Positions 18,263 through 26,781 of a stretch of 64,000 nt of DNA are shown piece by piece. The notes beneath the pieces were generated by a model. The model was not told the origin of the DNA and searched no databases. It saw nothing but the letters and a program-made list of their open reading frames with translations. Every line of letters begins with the position of its first letter. Position 1 is the stretch's first letter. A program made the translations under genes and the position numbers. Source of the DNA: Halomonas korlensis (GTDB taxonomy: Bacteria; Pseudomonadota; Gammaproteobacteria; Pseudomonadales; Halomonadaceae); the NCBI RefSeq assembly GCF_900116705.1, contig NZ_FPBP01000003.1:1-64000 (forward strand), in the 5' to 3' direction.

Positions 18263-21200
18263 ACTTTGATAAAATCTGGTCTGGCTGGAAGCTTGGCGCC
18301 CCCAAAGAAGCGGCCTCAGTTGAAGGGGGCGACAAAACCCGCGCCGTTATGAGAAAGAATGAGCAATTTAATCGAACAAAGCGAGTTATGGTGAAAGTGT
18401 ATGAGCTCGATCCAGGTTTATTTTACGGCATCGAAAATATTCACATTACTGAAGAAAAAATCGAAGAACTGGTCAGCTTGGTAGGTCAGGAACTCAATGG
18501 TACACCTTATAAACAAGCACACAACTTCCTGTCGAAAGGACTGTTCAACGGATGCGAACAGCTTGGCTGGCAGCTCCCAGTCCCTCCTCCCATCCACAAC
18601 AGGTTCATCGAACAAAATCAGTTAACACCCGAAGACTACGAACGATTACATGAACTTGATCAGATTATAATTGCGCATGAGAAACGTGGCTTGTCGCAGT
18701 ACGCGGATTATCGCTCCCCCGAATGGGTTTTTGGACGCTTTGTGTTTTCATTGATCACAGAGGGAGGCCTGCTCAACAAGCATTGGTTGTCTAAACTAAA
18801 CTCCGCAGTACGATCAGAAGTGGGCATGCTTGAAGGCAGGGTGTATATCACACTTAATGAAAAGCGTGCGTCCAGCTCAAATCATGAAGACCTTAATCAC
18901 ACTTTTTATCGCAGGGTATTCCTAGGCCCCACCAGTCAACTTACATTGTTTCGCTCCCTGAAAAACATTAACTCTCTACATTACATGGCAAAAAACCCAG
19001 CTGACTGTCTTAAAGAGTATGTTGCGAATATCTGTCCGAATATTAAATTACCAAAGGACAAGTTGATTGATTTTTTAATAGAGACTTCGATCACCGCTTC
19101 GCTACATACGATTCCTGGCTATCTCGTACATTACTCAAGGTCAAGAAATGTCAGTATATCGCTTGATCCCGAAACCTGGCACCGCTTGACCACTGGGCAT
19201 ATCAATCATGAAAATCACAACAACAATGAAAACAATGATGACCTAAACTTCAATACATCATTTTCTATTAACGCCAACACGCTCCACACAGGCGCGTCAA
19301 GCTCAAATCAATCTGTAAGGTTTTCAGAAATTCATTCGCTTTTACAAACTCATAGCAGCCCGGGAAACACAGGGCGAAAAATCGTGAAAGACAACTTGTA
19401 TGCTTTTTTATCTGCATCACATCTAAACAGTCCAATTGTCCAAGCTATTGGTCTATGGACCCTTCACCTCCTAACGCATGGAGGCGTCCAAAAAAGCACA
19501 ATCACCCTATCCACCATCAAAGGGTATATTGGAAAATCCGGAATTTATGGACGATACCTAACATCGCTGGCATCACACCATGAAGACCTGTCTGCACTGC
19601 GCCCAGATCAGTGGGGTGAAATTTACGAAAACATCTTGCTAACATCAAAAAGCGATGGGAATCATTACTCCAAATCATGGGCACTCAACCAGTTTCATAA
19701 CTTTCTTCGGCAGAATTACGACGACATTCCCGATATCGATATTGGATCTTCAAAACGACAAGAATCTCGTGTTGACAACAACATCATCACCCCGGCCGAG
19801 TATATTCGGGCAATTGACATCATCCAGCGCTCAGACCAAGGGCAACGTTTCAAAATGATGCAGCAATTAGCGTTGATGCTCGGATACCGCTGTGGGTTTC
19901 GTCGCAGTGAAATCCAGCATCTTTCCATGGCAGACATGCATTGTCATCTCGAAGGACTGACGACTGATCTTGAAACTTGGATTCGAAATGGAAAGACCGA
20001 ATCGGCGACTCGTCGTGTTCCGCTTGAGCACCTTGCCCTCAGCTCAGAGAAGAGTGAATTGATACAGTGGCTGAGATTACGCGAAGGTGAGTCACCGTCA
20101 TCTTCTCTCATGCGGGAATTGTTATTCTGCCTCCCCGGCCAGTATCGCCGTCCGCTCAGCGATCTGGAACTTTTTTCTCCCATAACAAAAGCACTGAAGG
20201 TGGCCAGTGGTACATACAATGTGCGTTTTCACCATCTCCGCCACTCGAACATAAGCTTTACACACGTGCATCTCGATGACCCTAGCCATGATTTTTCATT
20301 TCCTCTGGAATGGGCCCAAGATGATGAAGGGAACGTGATAATGCCTCACTGGCAGAGTGATCTCTCTCAGCGTCTCGACTTGGCTCCCCGAGAACAAACG
20401 ACGCGGACGCGATTTTGGGCGTTGAGCGAATTGCATGGCCATATCAGCCCGGCGGAATCACTTCGCAGCTATGCGCACCTCACGGACTGGGTACTGGGTG
20501 CTTACCTCTGGGAAGCTGATGAGTTGGAACTAACATTGAATCAACAGGCGGCTCTTTTAGATATTTCGAGAAAATCGCTATCAGTGAGGCGATCCCGGCA
20601 TAAGCTGCAAGGTTCCACAACATCAAAGGACCTTGCTCAGGCACTGAGTAGTCAAGTATGGGGCCCCTTTCTAGCCTCTTCTCCCGAAGGCGACTGGGGC
20701 ACTTATGAACCTTCCGGGCAGGCCCAGATCACGACCCCCCTCGTCAAATTATTAAACCCTCTTTTCGTCTATCGAGTACTCGCTACCATTGAAAAAGATG
20801 AAAAAAATAAAAAACCATTGCCCAAAGCCCAAATCATGGCGGCACAACGGTTTCATCTCTCCGAGACGGTAGTAGCAGAGTGGGTAAAGCAGGCAGGCTC
20901 ACTGATGGCATTAACCACTAATCGCAGCAATGGCCGTCAGCGCTACGGGCAACGGCGACAGAAATACCCTTTGTCCGATAAGCAGCTCAATCAAACGTAC
21001 CTGCCTGAGCTCGGGCGCTGCCCGGCCCCGCCGCGATCACCGGAGCAACAGAATGACAGCCATTGGTTTTTCCAACACATCATCGATTGGTTCCTGGAGG
21101 CTCCCGATGACTGTCTCGAAAGCCTGAAGGTCTTTCATGATGCAGCTCAGCGATCCTCTGGCCAGGTCGATTTCCGCTATAAATCGCAGCCAGGCCCCGC

Positions 21201-21339
21201 CAGTCGCTTCACCCGGCGCTCCCCGTGTATCAGCAGTAGAAACACCCCTTCGGTGCGTATCAAACCCCGGCTATGGTCCATCAGCACCCAATCGCCATCG
21301 GCGAGGGTGCCCCCGCGTACCTTGATAACGACCACTTGA
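18259..21339 (+). CDS. Very large tyrosine recombinase/integrase, with a chimeric C-terminal tail
   Basis: The protein has 1026 residues and its ATGA overlaps the previous stop. The catalytic domain (about 530-745) shows box I LMLGYRCGFRRSEIQHL, a possible beta Lys in RNGKTESATRRVPL, FHHLRHSNI (His-x-x-Arg), and LHGHISPAESLRSYAHL with the nucleophile Tyr. About 520 residues precede it, including an Asn-rich stretch NHENHNNNENNDDLN near 325. A further ~280-residue C-terminal region has segments resembling helix-turn-helix. The last ~50 codons (from ~21177) are the antisense of a broken S24 gene, so the natural C terminus has probably been replaced at an insertion or deletion junction. Confidence 0.75.
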   Translation: MNFDKIWSGWKLGAPKEAASVEGGDKTRAVMRKNEQFNRTKRVMVKVYELDPGLFYGIENIHITEEKIEELVSLVGQELNGTPYKQAHNFLSKGLFNGCEQLGWQLPVPPPIHNRFIEQNQLTPEDYERLHELDQIIIAHEKRGLSQYADYRSPEWVFGRFVFSLITEGGLLNKHWLSKLNSAVRSEVGMLEGRVYITLNEKRASSSNHEDLNHTFYRRVFLGPTSQLTLFRSLKNINSLHYMAKNPADCLKEYVANICPNIKLPKDKLIDFLIETSITASLHTIPGYLVHYSRSRNVSISLDPETWHRLTTGHINHENHNNNENNDDLNFNTSFSINANTLHTGASSSNQSVRFSEIHSLLQTHSSPGNTGRKIVKDNLYAFLSASHLNSPIVQAIGLWTLHLLTHGGVQKSTITLSTIKGYIGKSGIYGRYLTSLASHHEDLSALRPDQWGEIYENILLTSKSDGNHYSKSWALNQFHNFLRQNYDDIPDIDIGSSKRQESRVDNNIITPAEYIRAIDIIQRSDQGQRFKMMQQLALMLGYRCGFRRSEIQHLSMADMHCHLEGLTTDLETWIRNGKTESATRRVPLEHLALSSEKSELIQWLRLREGESPSSSLMRELLFCLPGQYRRPLSDLELFSPITKALKVASGTYNVRFHHLRHSNISFTHVHLDDPSHDFSFPLEWAQDDEGNVIMPHWQSDLSQRLDLAPREQTTRTRFWALSELHGHISPAESLRSYAHLTDWVLGAYLWEADELELTLNQQAALLDISRKSLSVRRSRHKLQGSTTSKDLAQALSSQVWGPFLASSPEGDWGTYEPSGQAQITTPLVKLLNPLFVYRVLATIEKDEKNKKPLPKAQIMAAQRFHLSETVVAEWVKQAGSLMALTTNRSNGRQRYGQRRQKYPLSDKQLNQTYLPELGRCPAPPRSPEQQNDSHWFFQHIIDWFLEAPDDCLESLKVFHDAAQRSSGQVDFRYKSQPGPASRFTRRSPCISSRNTPSVRIKPRLWSISTQSPSARVPPRTLITTT

Positions 21340-21467
21340 GCCGGGTCCAGCCCCTGGGCGGCCATTTGGTCGCTCGGGAAATAGAGCGTCTTCTCGATCG
21401 GCTCTCCCTCGAAGGGGCACTCAACGCTCTCAACGACGCATGTCAAGACAGCAAAGGGCTCAGACAC
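21177..21467 (-). pseudogene. Truncated S24/LexA-like repressor lacking its catalytic serine
   Basis: A 96-residue frame matches the C-terminal peptidase domain of phage CI/LexA-type repressors. DPAQVVVIKVRGGTLADGDW corresponds to '...V.VRGDSMEPTL.DGD', followed by VLMDHSRG, GVFLLLIHGERRVKRL. The DSMEP segment carrying the catalytic Ser is deleted, and the protein ends where 'KRL..' should continue. Both the N-terminal DNA-binding domain and the C-terminal end are missing. It overlaps antisense the end of the 1026-residue recombinase, marking a junction at about 21180. Confidence 0.6.
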
Positions 21468-21581
21468 TGGGTAAAGTCAGATAACATGAATGGAGCCTAA
21501 CCCATGGATACCTTCGATTCCATGCTTGCCGATGAAGCATCTCAGTTCACGACTAAGTGCTTGATCTAATATTTTCGTGTA

Positions 21582-22644
21582 GTGTCTGGGTTAGCCTATC
21601 TGACATAGACGGAACGATGAAAAAGCGCTTCGTTGTCCCTCTCACTGGCGCTGAACAGCAGGCGCTGAACTCGGCCTATCACCATGGTGAGAAGACCGCC
21701 CTGCGCCGGCGTGCCCATGCCATTCTGCTGAGTTCTCAAGGCCATACCATTAACCAAATCAGTGAGATACTGCAGGTTCGTCGCGATGCTGTATCACGCT
21801 GGCTCAAACAGTGGGAACTGTCGGGCCTCGACGGGCTCATCGACAAGCCTCGCAGTGGACGCACGCCGATCCTGGATGATGGCGATCACCAGCGACTACA
21901 GGAATTGGTGGCTAAGCAGCCCCATCAGATTCGAACCTTGCCGGCTCGCCTGCACGAAGAGACCGGCAAGACGGTTAGCACGGTGACCCTTCGCCGGGCG
22001 TTGAAAAAAATCACCATAGTTTCAAGCGCATCGGACATTCACTGAAGGCAAGGCGTGACGAATCGGATTCCCGCAACACTCACGGTCTCCTCAAAGCGCT
22101 TCAAAGGCGGGAAGACCAGGGCGAGCACGAGCTCTATTACTTTGATGAATCAGGCTTTTCGCAATCGTCGTCGGTACCATACGCATGGAGCCCCATCGGT
22201 AAGCCCTGCGAGGTGACCGCCTATTCCCATAGCCGAAGGCTGAACGTGCTGGGGTTTCTCAGTCGAGCCGGGAAGCTGGTCTACCACACCGTCACCGAAT
22301 CGGTGACCACCGAGACGGTCATCGAAGCGTTTGACAAATTGGTGGCGCAGAAGGACCCCGATACCTTCGCTGTCGTGGTACTCGACAATGCAAGTATGCA
22401 TCGCTCCAAGGCCTTCAAGCGCAAGCTTTTGGAGTGGATGTCGCATCGTGTGCACCTGGTCTATCTATCGACTTACTCGCCGGAGCTGAACCTGATCGAG
22501 ATTCTGTGGCGGCAGATGAAATACGCATGGTTACCGCTGAGTGCGTACCTGTCGTTTAACCGCCTCTCTGATGAGATACATCGCCTGCTCGGCAGCTACG
22601 GAACAGATAACGTGATTACTTTTGCATAGGCACTTACCTAACAC
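21582..22644 (+). mobile_element. IS630-family insertion sequence
   Basis: Imperfect terminal inverted repeats of about 20 bp bracket the transposase: GTGTCTGGGTTAGCCTAT on the left and the complement of GTGTTAGGTAAGTGCCTAT on the right. A TA precedes the left end, but the expected TA is not seen at the right end, so the right boundary is approximate or has mutated. Confidence 0.7.
21617..22629 (+). CDS. IS630-family transposase in two frames (programmed or disabling frameshift)
   Basis: The first frame (21617-22045) holds the helix-turn-helix half: LRRRAHAILLSSQGHTINQI and VRRDAVSRWLKQW. The second frame resumes near the A-run in TTGAAAAAAATC (about 22000) and reads HSFKRIGHSLKARRDE, then the DDE core with YYFDESGFS, VVLDNASMHRS and YSPELNLIEILW. 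IS630 transposases often use a frameshift at such an A-run, so the element may still be functional. If not programmed, this is a pseudogene. Confidence 0.8.
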
Positions 22645-22870
22645 TCCAACAGATGAGGGTCACAGGGAGCGGAGTAAATTCCAGCCGGAATCAAGCGAGC
22701 ATCTGACAAGGCCGCAAGCACGTGTGTAATAGAGAAAGGAGCATTGCCATTATACTGACGACTGTCGTCAGCTAAGCGGACCTGATGCAGCGCTTGTGAC
22801 CACATCGGTGTCCAGCCGGCGCCGATGGTCAATTAGTCGTTACTGATTGACAGTAATTTCTTTCGACGCT

Positions 22871-22899
22871 GGTCACAACGTGGTCACAGGATGGTCACA
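22871..22899. repeat. Three GGTCACA repeats at 11-bp spacing beside tRNA-Arg
   Basis: GGTCACA occurs at 22871, 22882 and 22893, and its complement TGTGACC at 22795. Helically phased repeats just downstream of a tRNA gene are typical of integrase arm-binding sites at an att junction. No integrase gene directly adjoins them, so they may be the leftover of an element once integrated at this tRNA. The rest of 22650-22940 shows nothing else I can name. Confidence 0.5.
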
Positions 22900-22908
22900 G
22901 ACAAAGAA

Positions 22909-22937
22909 AAGGGCTTACGACATTGTCGTAAGCCCTT
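22909..22937 (-). terminator. Intrinsic terminator of tRNA-Arg
   Basis: A perfect 13-bp stem (AAGGGCTTACGAC and its complement) with a 3-base loop is followed, on the minus strand, by TTTTC. It lies 7 bp past the tRNA 3' end. Confidence 0.85.
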
Positions 22938-22944
22938 GAATTCA

Positions 22945-23021
22945 TGGCGCGCCCGGCAGGATTCGAACCTGCGACCCTCGGCTTCGGAGGCCGATACTCT
23001 ATCCAACTGAGCTACGGGCGC
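22945..23021 (-). tRNA. tRNA-Arg (anticodon CCG)
   Basis: The 77-nt cloverleaf starts GCGCCCGTAGCTCAG. The acceptor stem pairs with GGGCGC near the 3' end, CCA is encoded, the anticodon loop is CTCCGAA (anticodon CCG, decoding CGG), and GGTTCGAATCC forms the T arm. It bounds the variable region on the right and is a plausible integration target. Confidence 0.95.
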
Positions 23022-23232
23022 GTGGCGCTCGGCGTGGCGGCCTGAGCGGTCGACATCCTAACCGCCCCACTGCCGACTGTCCAGCAGCGGCGGTCGGCTA
23101 CGCCCAATGGCGATACTGAAGCATTTTCCCGACGATTGCGTTGTCGGTATACTATCTCTCATGTGCGCGTCATGGTGTCCTTGGCTGTCGTGGTGCCGAG
23201 CGTGTTTCCGATTACAGGATCGTCGAGAGGTG

Positions 23233-24108
23233 GTGAGAGTGAAATCCAGTAAGCTGATCATGGGGTGTCTGGCCACGCTGGGCCTGACGACAGGCATAGC
23301 CTTCGCACAGGATGCCCAGGACGAGGCGATTGCCGAACGACTGGAGCCGGTGGGCGAGCTGTGCCTAGAGGGCGAAGATTGTGGCACGGCAATGGCCGCC
23401 AGCAGCGATGAGGGTGGCGATTCCGGCAGCGTCGATGGCGAGACCATCTACGGCAACGTGTGTGCCGCATGTCATGAATCCGGTGCGGCCGGCGCGCCGA
23501 TCCGCGGCGCAGAAGACGGCTGGTCCGACCGGGTCGAGAAAGGGTTCGCGACGCTGCTCGACCATTCCATCAACGGCTTCAATGCGATGCCGGCGCGCGG
23601 CGGCAACCCCGACTTGTCGGATGAGGAAGTCGAAGCCGCCACCGCTTACCTGGTAGAGCCGGTCATGGACGTGCCCGAGGCGGGAGGCGAAGAAGCCGCC
23701 GCCGAAGGCGAAGCAACAGCAGACGCTGAAGCGAGTGAGGAAACCTCGGGCGAGGCAACCGAGACGGCTTCCACTGACGCTGAAGCGGAAGGCGGTGAAG
23801 AAGCGTCGGGAGAGGCAACCGAGACAGCCGCCGCCGAAACTGAAACGGAAGGCAACGGTGATAGTGGCCTCGATGGTGAAGCGCTCTACAGCAGCTCTGG
23901 CTGCGTCGCCTGCCATGCGTCCGGCGCGGCTGGCGCACCGATACTTGGCGATGCAGAGGCCTGGGCGCCGCGCCTTGAAAAGGGTACCGAGGAGCTTTAT
24001 GCCAGCGCCATCAACGGTATCGGCGCCATGCCGCCCAAGGGCGGGAGCAGTGCCTCCGACGAAGAAATCCAGGCCATGGTTGATTACATGATCAGTGAGG
24101 TCGAATAA
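23233..24108 (+). CDS. Diheme c-type cytochrome (c5-like) with an acidic linker
   Basis: Exported electron carrier with two class I cytochrome domains. The start is placed at GTG 23233 (VRVKSSKLIMGC), giving a clean signal peptide cleaved after IAFAQ; an upstream ATG at 23107 would add an implausible leader. Heme sites are CAACH and CVACH. The two domains are clearly duplicated, sharing SGAAGAPI, a distal Met in NAMPARGG / GAMPPKGG, and a SDEE-containing helix. They are joined by a ~60-residue Ala/Glu/Thr/Ser linker that itself repeats a ~21-residue unit around SGEATETA. This resembles CycB/c5-type donors to oxidases, but its partner is not known here. Confidence 0.85.
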   Translation: MRVKSSKLIMGCLATLGLTTGIAFAQDAQDEAIAERLEPVGELCLEGEDCGTAMAASSDEGGDSGSVDGETIYGNVCAACHESGAAGAPIRGAEDGWSDRVEKGFATLLDHSINGFNAMPARGGNPDLSDEEVEAATAYLVEPVMDVPEAGGEEAAAEGEATADAEASEETSGEATETASTDAEAEGGEEASGEATETAAAETETEGNGDSGLDGEALYSSSGCVACHASGAAGAPILGDAEAWAPRLEKGTEELYASAINGIGAMPPKGGSSASDEEIQAMVDYMISEVE

Positions 24109-24163
24109 GCCGGCCAGTTCCGTTCTCACTCATCGATAGATGATAGATAAGTAAAAAGAAAAA

Positions 24164-24187
24164 GCGGGGTGCCTGGTGGCGCCCCGT
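24164..24187 (-). terminator. Intrinsic terminator downstream of rep
   Basis: A nine-base stem (CGGGGTGCC with GGCGCCCCG, one G-U pair) and a TGGT loop. On the minus strand it is followed by CTTTTTCTTTTT, suiting transcription from rep. It also separates rep from the convergent cytochrome gene. Confidence 0.75.
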
Positions 24188-24224
24188 TGTCGTTTACGCC
24201 TGCGGCGCGCGTCCGAAAAGAGGG

Positions 24225-26303
24225 CTACCCCAACAGGGAGCGCAGCCCGGCGATGGCATCCTTGCCGCGTGCCTGCTTCTTCTCCGGGTCCTCTTTATCG
24301 GCGCGGCCCTCCCAATCGAGGTCGGCCTCCGGCAATTCATCGAGGAAGCGGCTCGGCGCGCAGTCCATAAGCTCACCATAGGCCTTGCGCTGACGGGCCA
24401 GCGTCAGCGTCAAAGTCTGGCGGGCGCGGGTGATACCGACATAGGCGAGCCGGCGCTCTTCCTCCACCGTGCCAGCCTCGACGGCGTTGCGATGCGGCAG
24501 AAGTTCCTCTTCGAGCCCCATCAGGTAGACATGCGGGAACTCCAGCCCTTTGGAGGCGTGCATGGTCAGCAGTTGCACGCGGTCGGAGTCGTCCTCTTCG
24601 GCTTGCTGCTCAAGGATGTCGCGCAGCACCAGCCGCGAGATAGCCGATTGCACATCGTCGGTCTCGGTTTCATCAGAGGCCGCGCTGTCTTCAGGGCTCG
24701 CGTCTTCAGGAGCAGCCTGCATCGAATTCTCGAGCTGGTCGATCAGCGTCCAGACGTTGGCCATGCGCCGCTCGGCGATGGTCGGTGCACTGGCGTTCTG
24801 GTGCAGCCAGGCCTCGTAATCCATGTCGTGCATCATCTCGCGGATCGCAGCGATGGCGTCGCCCTGGTCCATGCGCTTACGCACGCCATCGATGAAGTGC
24901 GTGAAGCGGCCCAGACGCTCGACGGCGCGGGTCGGCAGCACCTGTTCCAGACCCAGCTCGTGGCAGGCGGCGAACAGCGAGATGCCGCGCCCGGTGGCCT
25001 GGCCGTTGGCATAGTTGGCCAGCTTTTCCAGCGTGCCCGGCCCCACCTCGCGGCGCGGCACGTTGACGATGCGCAGGAAAGCGTTGTCGTCGGCCGGGTT
25101 GATCAGCAGTCGCAGGTAGGCCATGGCGTCCTTGATCTCGCCACGCGAGAAGAACGAAGTGCCGCCGGAGAGCTTGTAGGGAATCTGATAGTGCTGCAGC
25201 TTGAGCTCGAGCAGCCGGGCCTGGAAGTTACCACGATAAAGCACCGCAAAATCGCGCCACTCGGCGCGCGCCTTGATGCGCCGGGTGAGGATCTCGCTGG
25301 CCACCCGCTCGGCCTCGGCCTCTTCATGACGGTTGACCACCACGCGGATCGCCTCGCCATCACCCATCTGCGACCACAGCGTCTTCTCGTAGACGTGCGG
25401 ATTATGCGCGATCAAGGTGTTGGCGGCGCGCAGGATGGTGCCGGTGGAGCGATAGTTCTGTTCCAGCTTGACAACCTTGAGCCGGGGAAAATCCTCACCC
25501 AGGGTGACCAGGTTCTCGGGGCGCGCACCCCGCCAGGCGTAGATCGACTGGTCGTCGTCGCCCACCACGGTGAAGGTGGCCCGCTCGCTCATCAGCAGCT
25601 TGACCAGCAGGTACTGGCTGACGTTGGTGTCCTGGTATTCATCCACCAGCATGTAGTGGATCTTGCGACGCCAGCGTGCCAGCGCTTCGGGATCGTCGCG
25701 CAGCAGCACCACCGGCAGCAGGATCAGGTCGTCGAAATCGACGGCGTTGTAAGCCTTGAGATGGCGCACGTAGGCTTCATAGACGCGGGCGGCGTACTGC
25801 TCGTCGTCATCGACGGCATGCGAGAGCGCCTCGCCCGGCAGCACCAGGTCGTTCTTCCACTGGGAGATCTGGTGCTGGACGCGGTTGATCTGGTCGGCCT
25901 CGACCTGGGCGTCCTTGTTCATCAGGTCGCGCAGCAGCGCCTTGGCATCCTCGGGGTCGAACAGCGAGAAGCCGGGCTTGTAGCCCAGCGCCTTCAGCTC
26001 GCCACGGATGATGTTGAGCCCCAGGGTATGGAAGGTCGACACGGTGAGCCCGTGCCCCTCCTTGCCCTTGAGCAGCTGGCCCACGCGCTCCTTCATCTCG
26101 CGGGCGGCCTTGTTGGTGAAGGTCACAGCGGCAATCCGGCGGGCGCTCATGCCGCATTCCTGCACCAGGTAGGCGATCTTGGTGGTGATCACGCTGGTCT
26201 TGCCAGAGCCAGCCCCGGCCAGCACCAGACAGGGCCCATCGATGTAGCGCACCGCCTCCTGCTGGCGCGGGTTCAGCTTGGCCAGGCGTTGCTTGATCGA
26301 CAT
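24225..26303 (-). CDS. rep: ATP-dependent DNA helicase Rep
   Basis: Superfamily 1A 3'-5' helicase that helps replication forks pass protein blocks; 692 residues against 673 in E. coli. Motifs in order: Q-motif LNPRQQEAV, Walker A AGAGSGKTSVIT near residue 33, AAVTFTNKAAREMKERV, TFHTLGL, Walker B LVDEYQDTNVSQY near residue 225, GDDDQSIYAWRGA, EQNYRST, TMHASKGLEF near residue 565 and LAYVGITRARQ. A short acidic insertion SPEDSAASDETETDD lies near residue 525. The C terminus resembles Rep rather than UvrD. It is followed upstream by trmL at 3 bp. Confidence 0.95.
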   Translation of the reverse strand: MSIKQRLAKLNPRQQEAVRYIDGPCLVLAGAGSGKTSVITTKIAYLVQECGMSARRIAAVTFTNKAAREMKERVGQLLKGKEGHGLTVSTFHTLGLNIIRGELKALGYKPGFSLFDPEDAKALLRDLMNKDAQVEADQINRVQHQISQWKNDLVLPGEALSHAVDDDEQYAARVYEAYVRHLKAYNAVDFDDLILLPVVLLRDDPEALARWRRKIHYMLVDEYQDTNVSQYLLVKLLMSERATFTVVGDDDQSIYAWRGARPENLVTLGEDFPRLKVVKLEQNYRSTGTILRAANTLIAHNPHVYEKTLWSQMGDGEAIRVVVNRHEEAEAERVASEILTRRIKARAEWRDFAVLYRGNFQARLLELKLQHYQIPYKLSGGTSFFSRGEIKDAMAYLRLLINPADDNAFLRIVNVPRREVGPGTLEKLANYANGQATGRGISLFAACHELGLEQVLPTRAVERLGRFTHFIDGVRKRMDQGDAIAAIREMMHDMDYEAWLHQNASAPTIAERRMANVWTLIDQLENSMQAAPEDASPEDSAASDETETDDVQSAISRLVLRDILEQQAEEDDSDRVQLLTMHASKGLEFPHVYLMGLEEELLPHRNAVEAGTVEEERRLAYVGITRARQTLTLTLARQRKAYGELMDCAPSRFLDELPEADLDWEGRADKEDPEKKQARGKDAIAGLRSLLG

Positions 26304-26306
26304 CGC

Positions 26307-26774
26307 TTACTCCTTGGCGCCCTGAAAACCCAGCTGCCGCCAGGCCTCGAAGACGATCACCGCACAGGCGTTGGAGAGATTGAGGCTGCGACTCTCGGGC
26401 AGCATGGGAATGCGTAGGCACTGGGCCGCGGGGAGCTGGTCGAGCATTGCCTGGGGCAGGCCGCGTGTCTCGGGGCCGAACACCAGGGCATCGCCCTCAC
26501 GGTAGGCGGGCGCGTGATAACCGGTGCGGCCACGCGTCGAGACGGCGAAGACCCGAGTGGGGCGGATCTCATCCAGAAAGCTCGACCAGTCGCGGTGCAC
26601 CCGTACACGCGCCCACTCGTGGTAATCCAGCCCGGCGCGCCTGAGTCGCTTGTCGTCAAGCGCGAAGCCCAGCGGTTCGATCAGATGCAGGCGAAAGCCG
26701 GTGTTGGCGCACAGGCGAATGAGATTGCCGGTATTGGGCGGAATCTCGGGCTGATAGAGCACCACATCGAGCAT
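26307..26774 (-). CDS. trmL: tRNA (cytidine/uridine-34 2'-O)-methyltransferase TrmL
   Basis: SPOUT methyltransferase that modifies the wobble base of tRNA-Leu; 155 residues, standard length. Markers: the N-terminal [22 protein letters not shown], given here in part as [11 protein letters not shown]; central [19 protein letters not shown]; and the SAM-binding trefoil knot with FGPETRGLP and the C-terminal [15 protein letters not shown]. It lies between rep and pyrE on the same strand with short gaps, so it may share their transcript. Confidence 0.93.
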   Translation of the reverse strand: MLDVVLYQPEIPPNTGNLIRLCANTGFRLHLIEPLGFALDDKRLRRAGLDYHEWARVRVHRDWSSFLDEIRPTRVFAVSTRGRTGYHAPAYREGDALVFGPETRGLPQAMLDQLPAAQCLRIPMLPESRSLNLSNACAVIVFEAWRQLGFQGAKE

Positions 26775-26781
26775 ACGGGCA

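Noticed and set aside
15321..21339. A standard Tn554 tnpABC or RIT element
   Set aside because: As I remember those proteins they are far shorter and in a different order, and the first gene here is ParB-like; kept only as possible distant relatives.
22945..23021. A tRNA 3'-end duplication marking the other att site
   Set aside because: I looked for the T-arm/acceptor sequence left of the island (9.6-15 kb) and did not find a copy.
24492..26417. A 641-codon open frame on the plus strand opposite rep
   Set aside because: It is the antisense of a certain helicase gene; long open antisense frames are common in GC-rich coding DNA, and the protein has no coherent domain.
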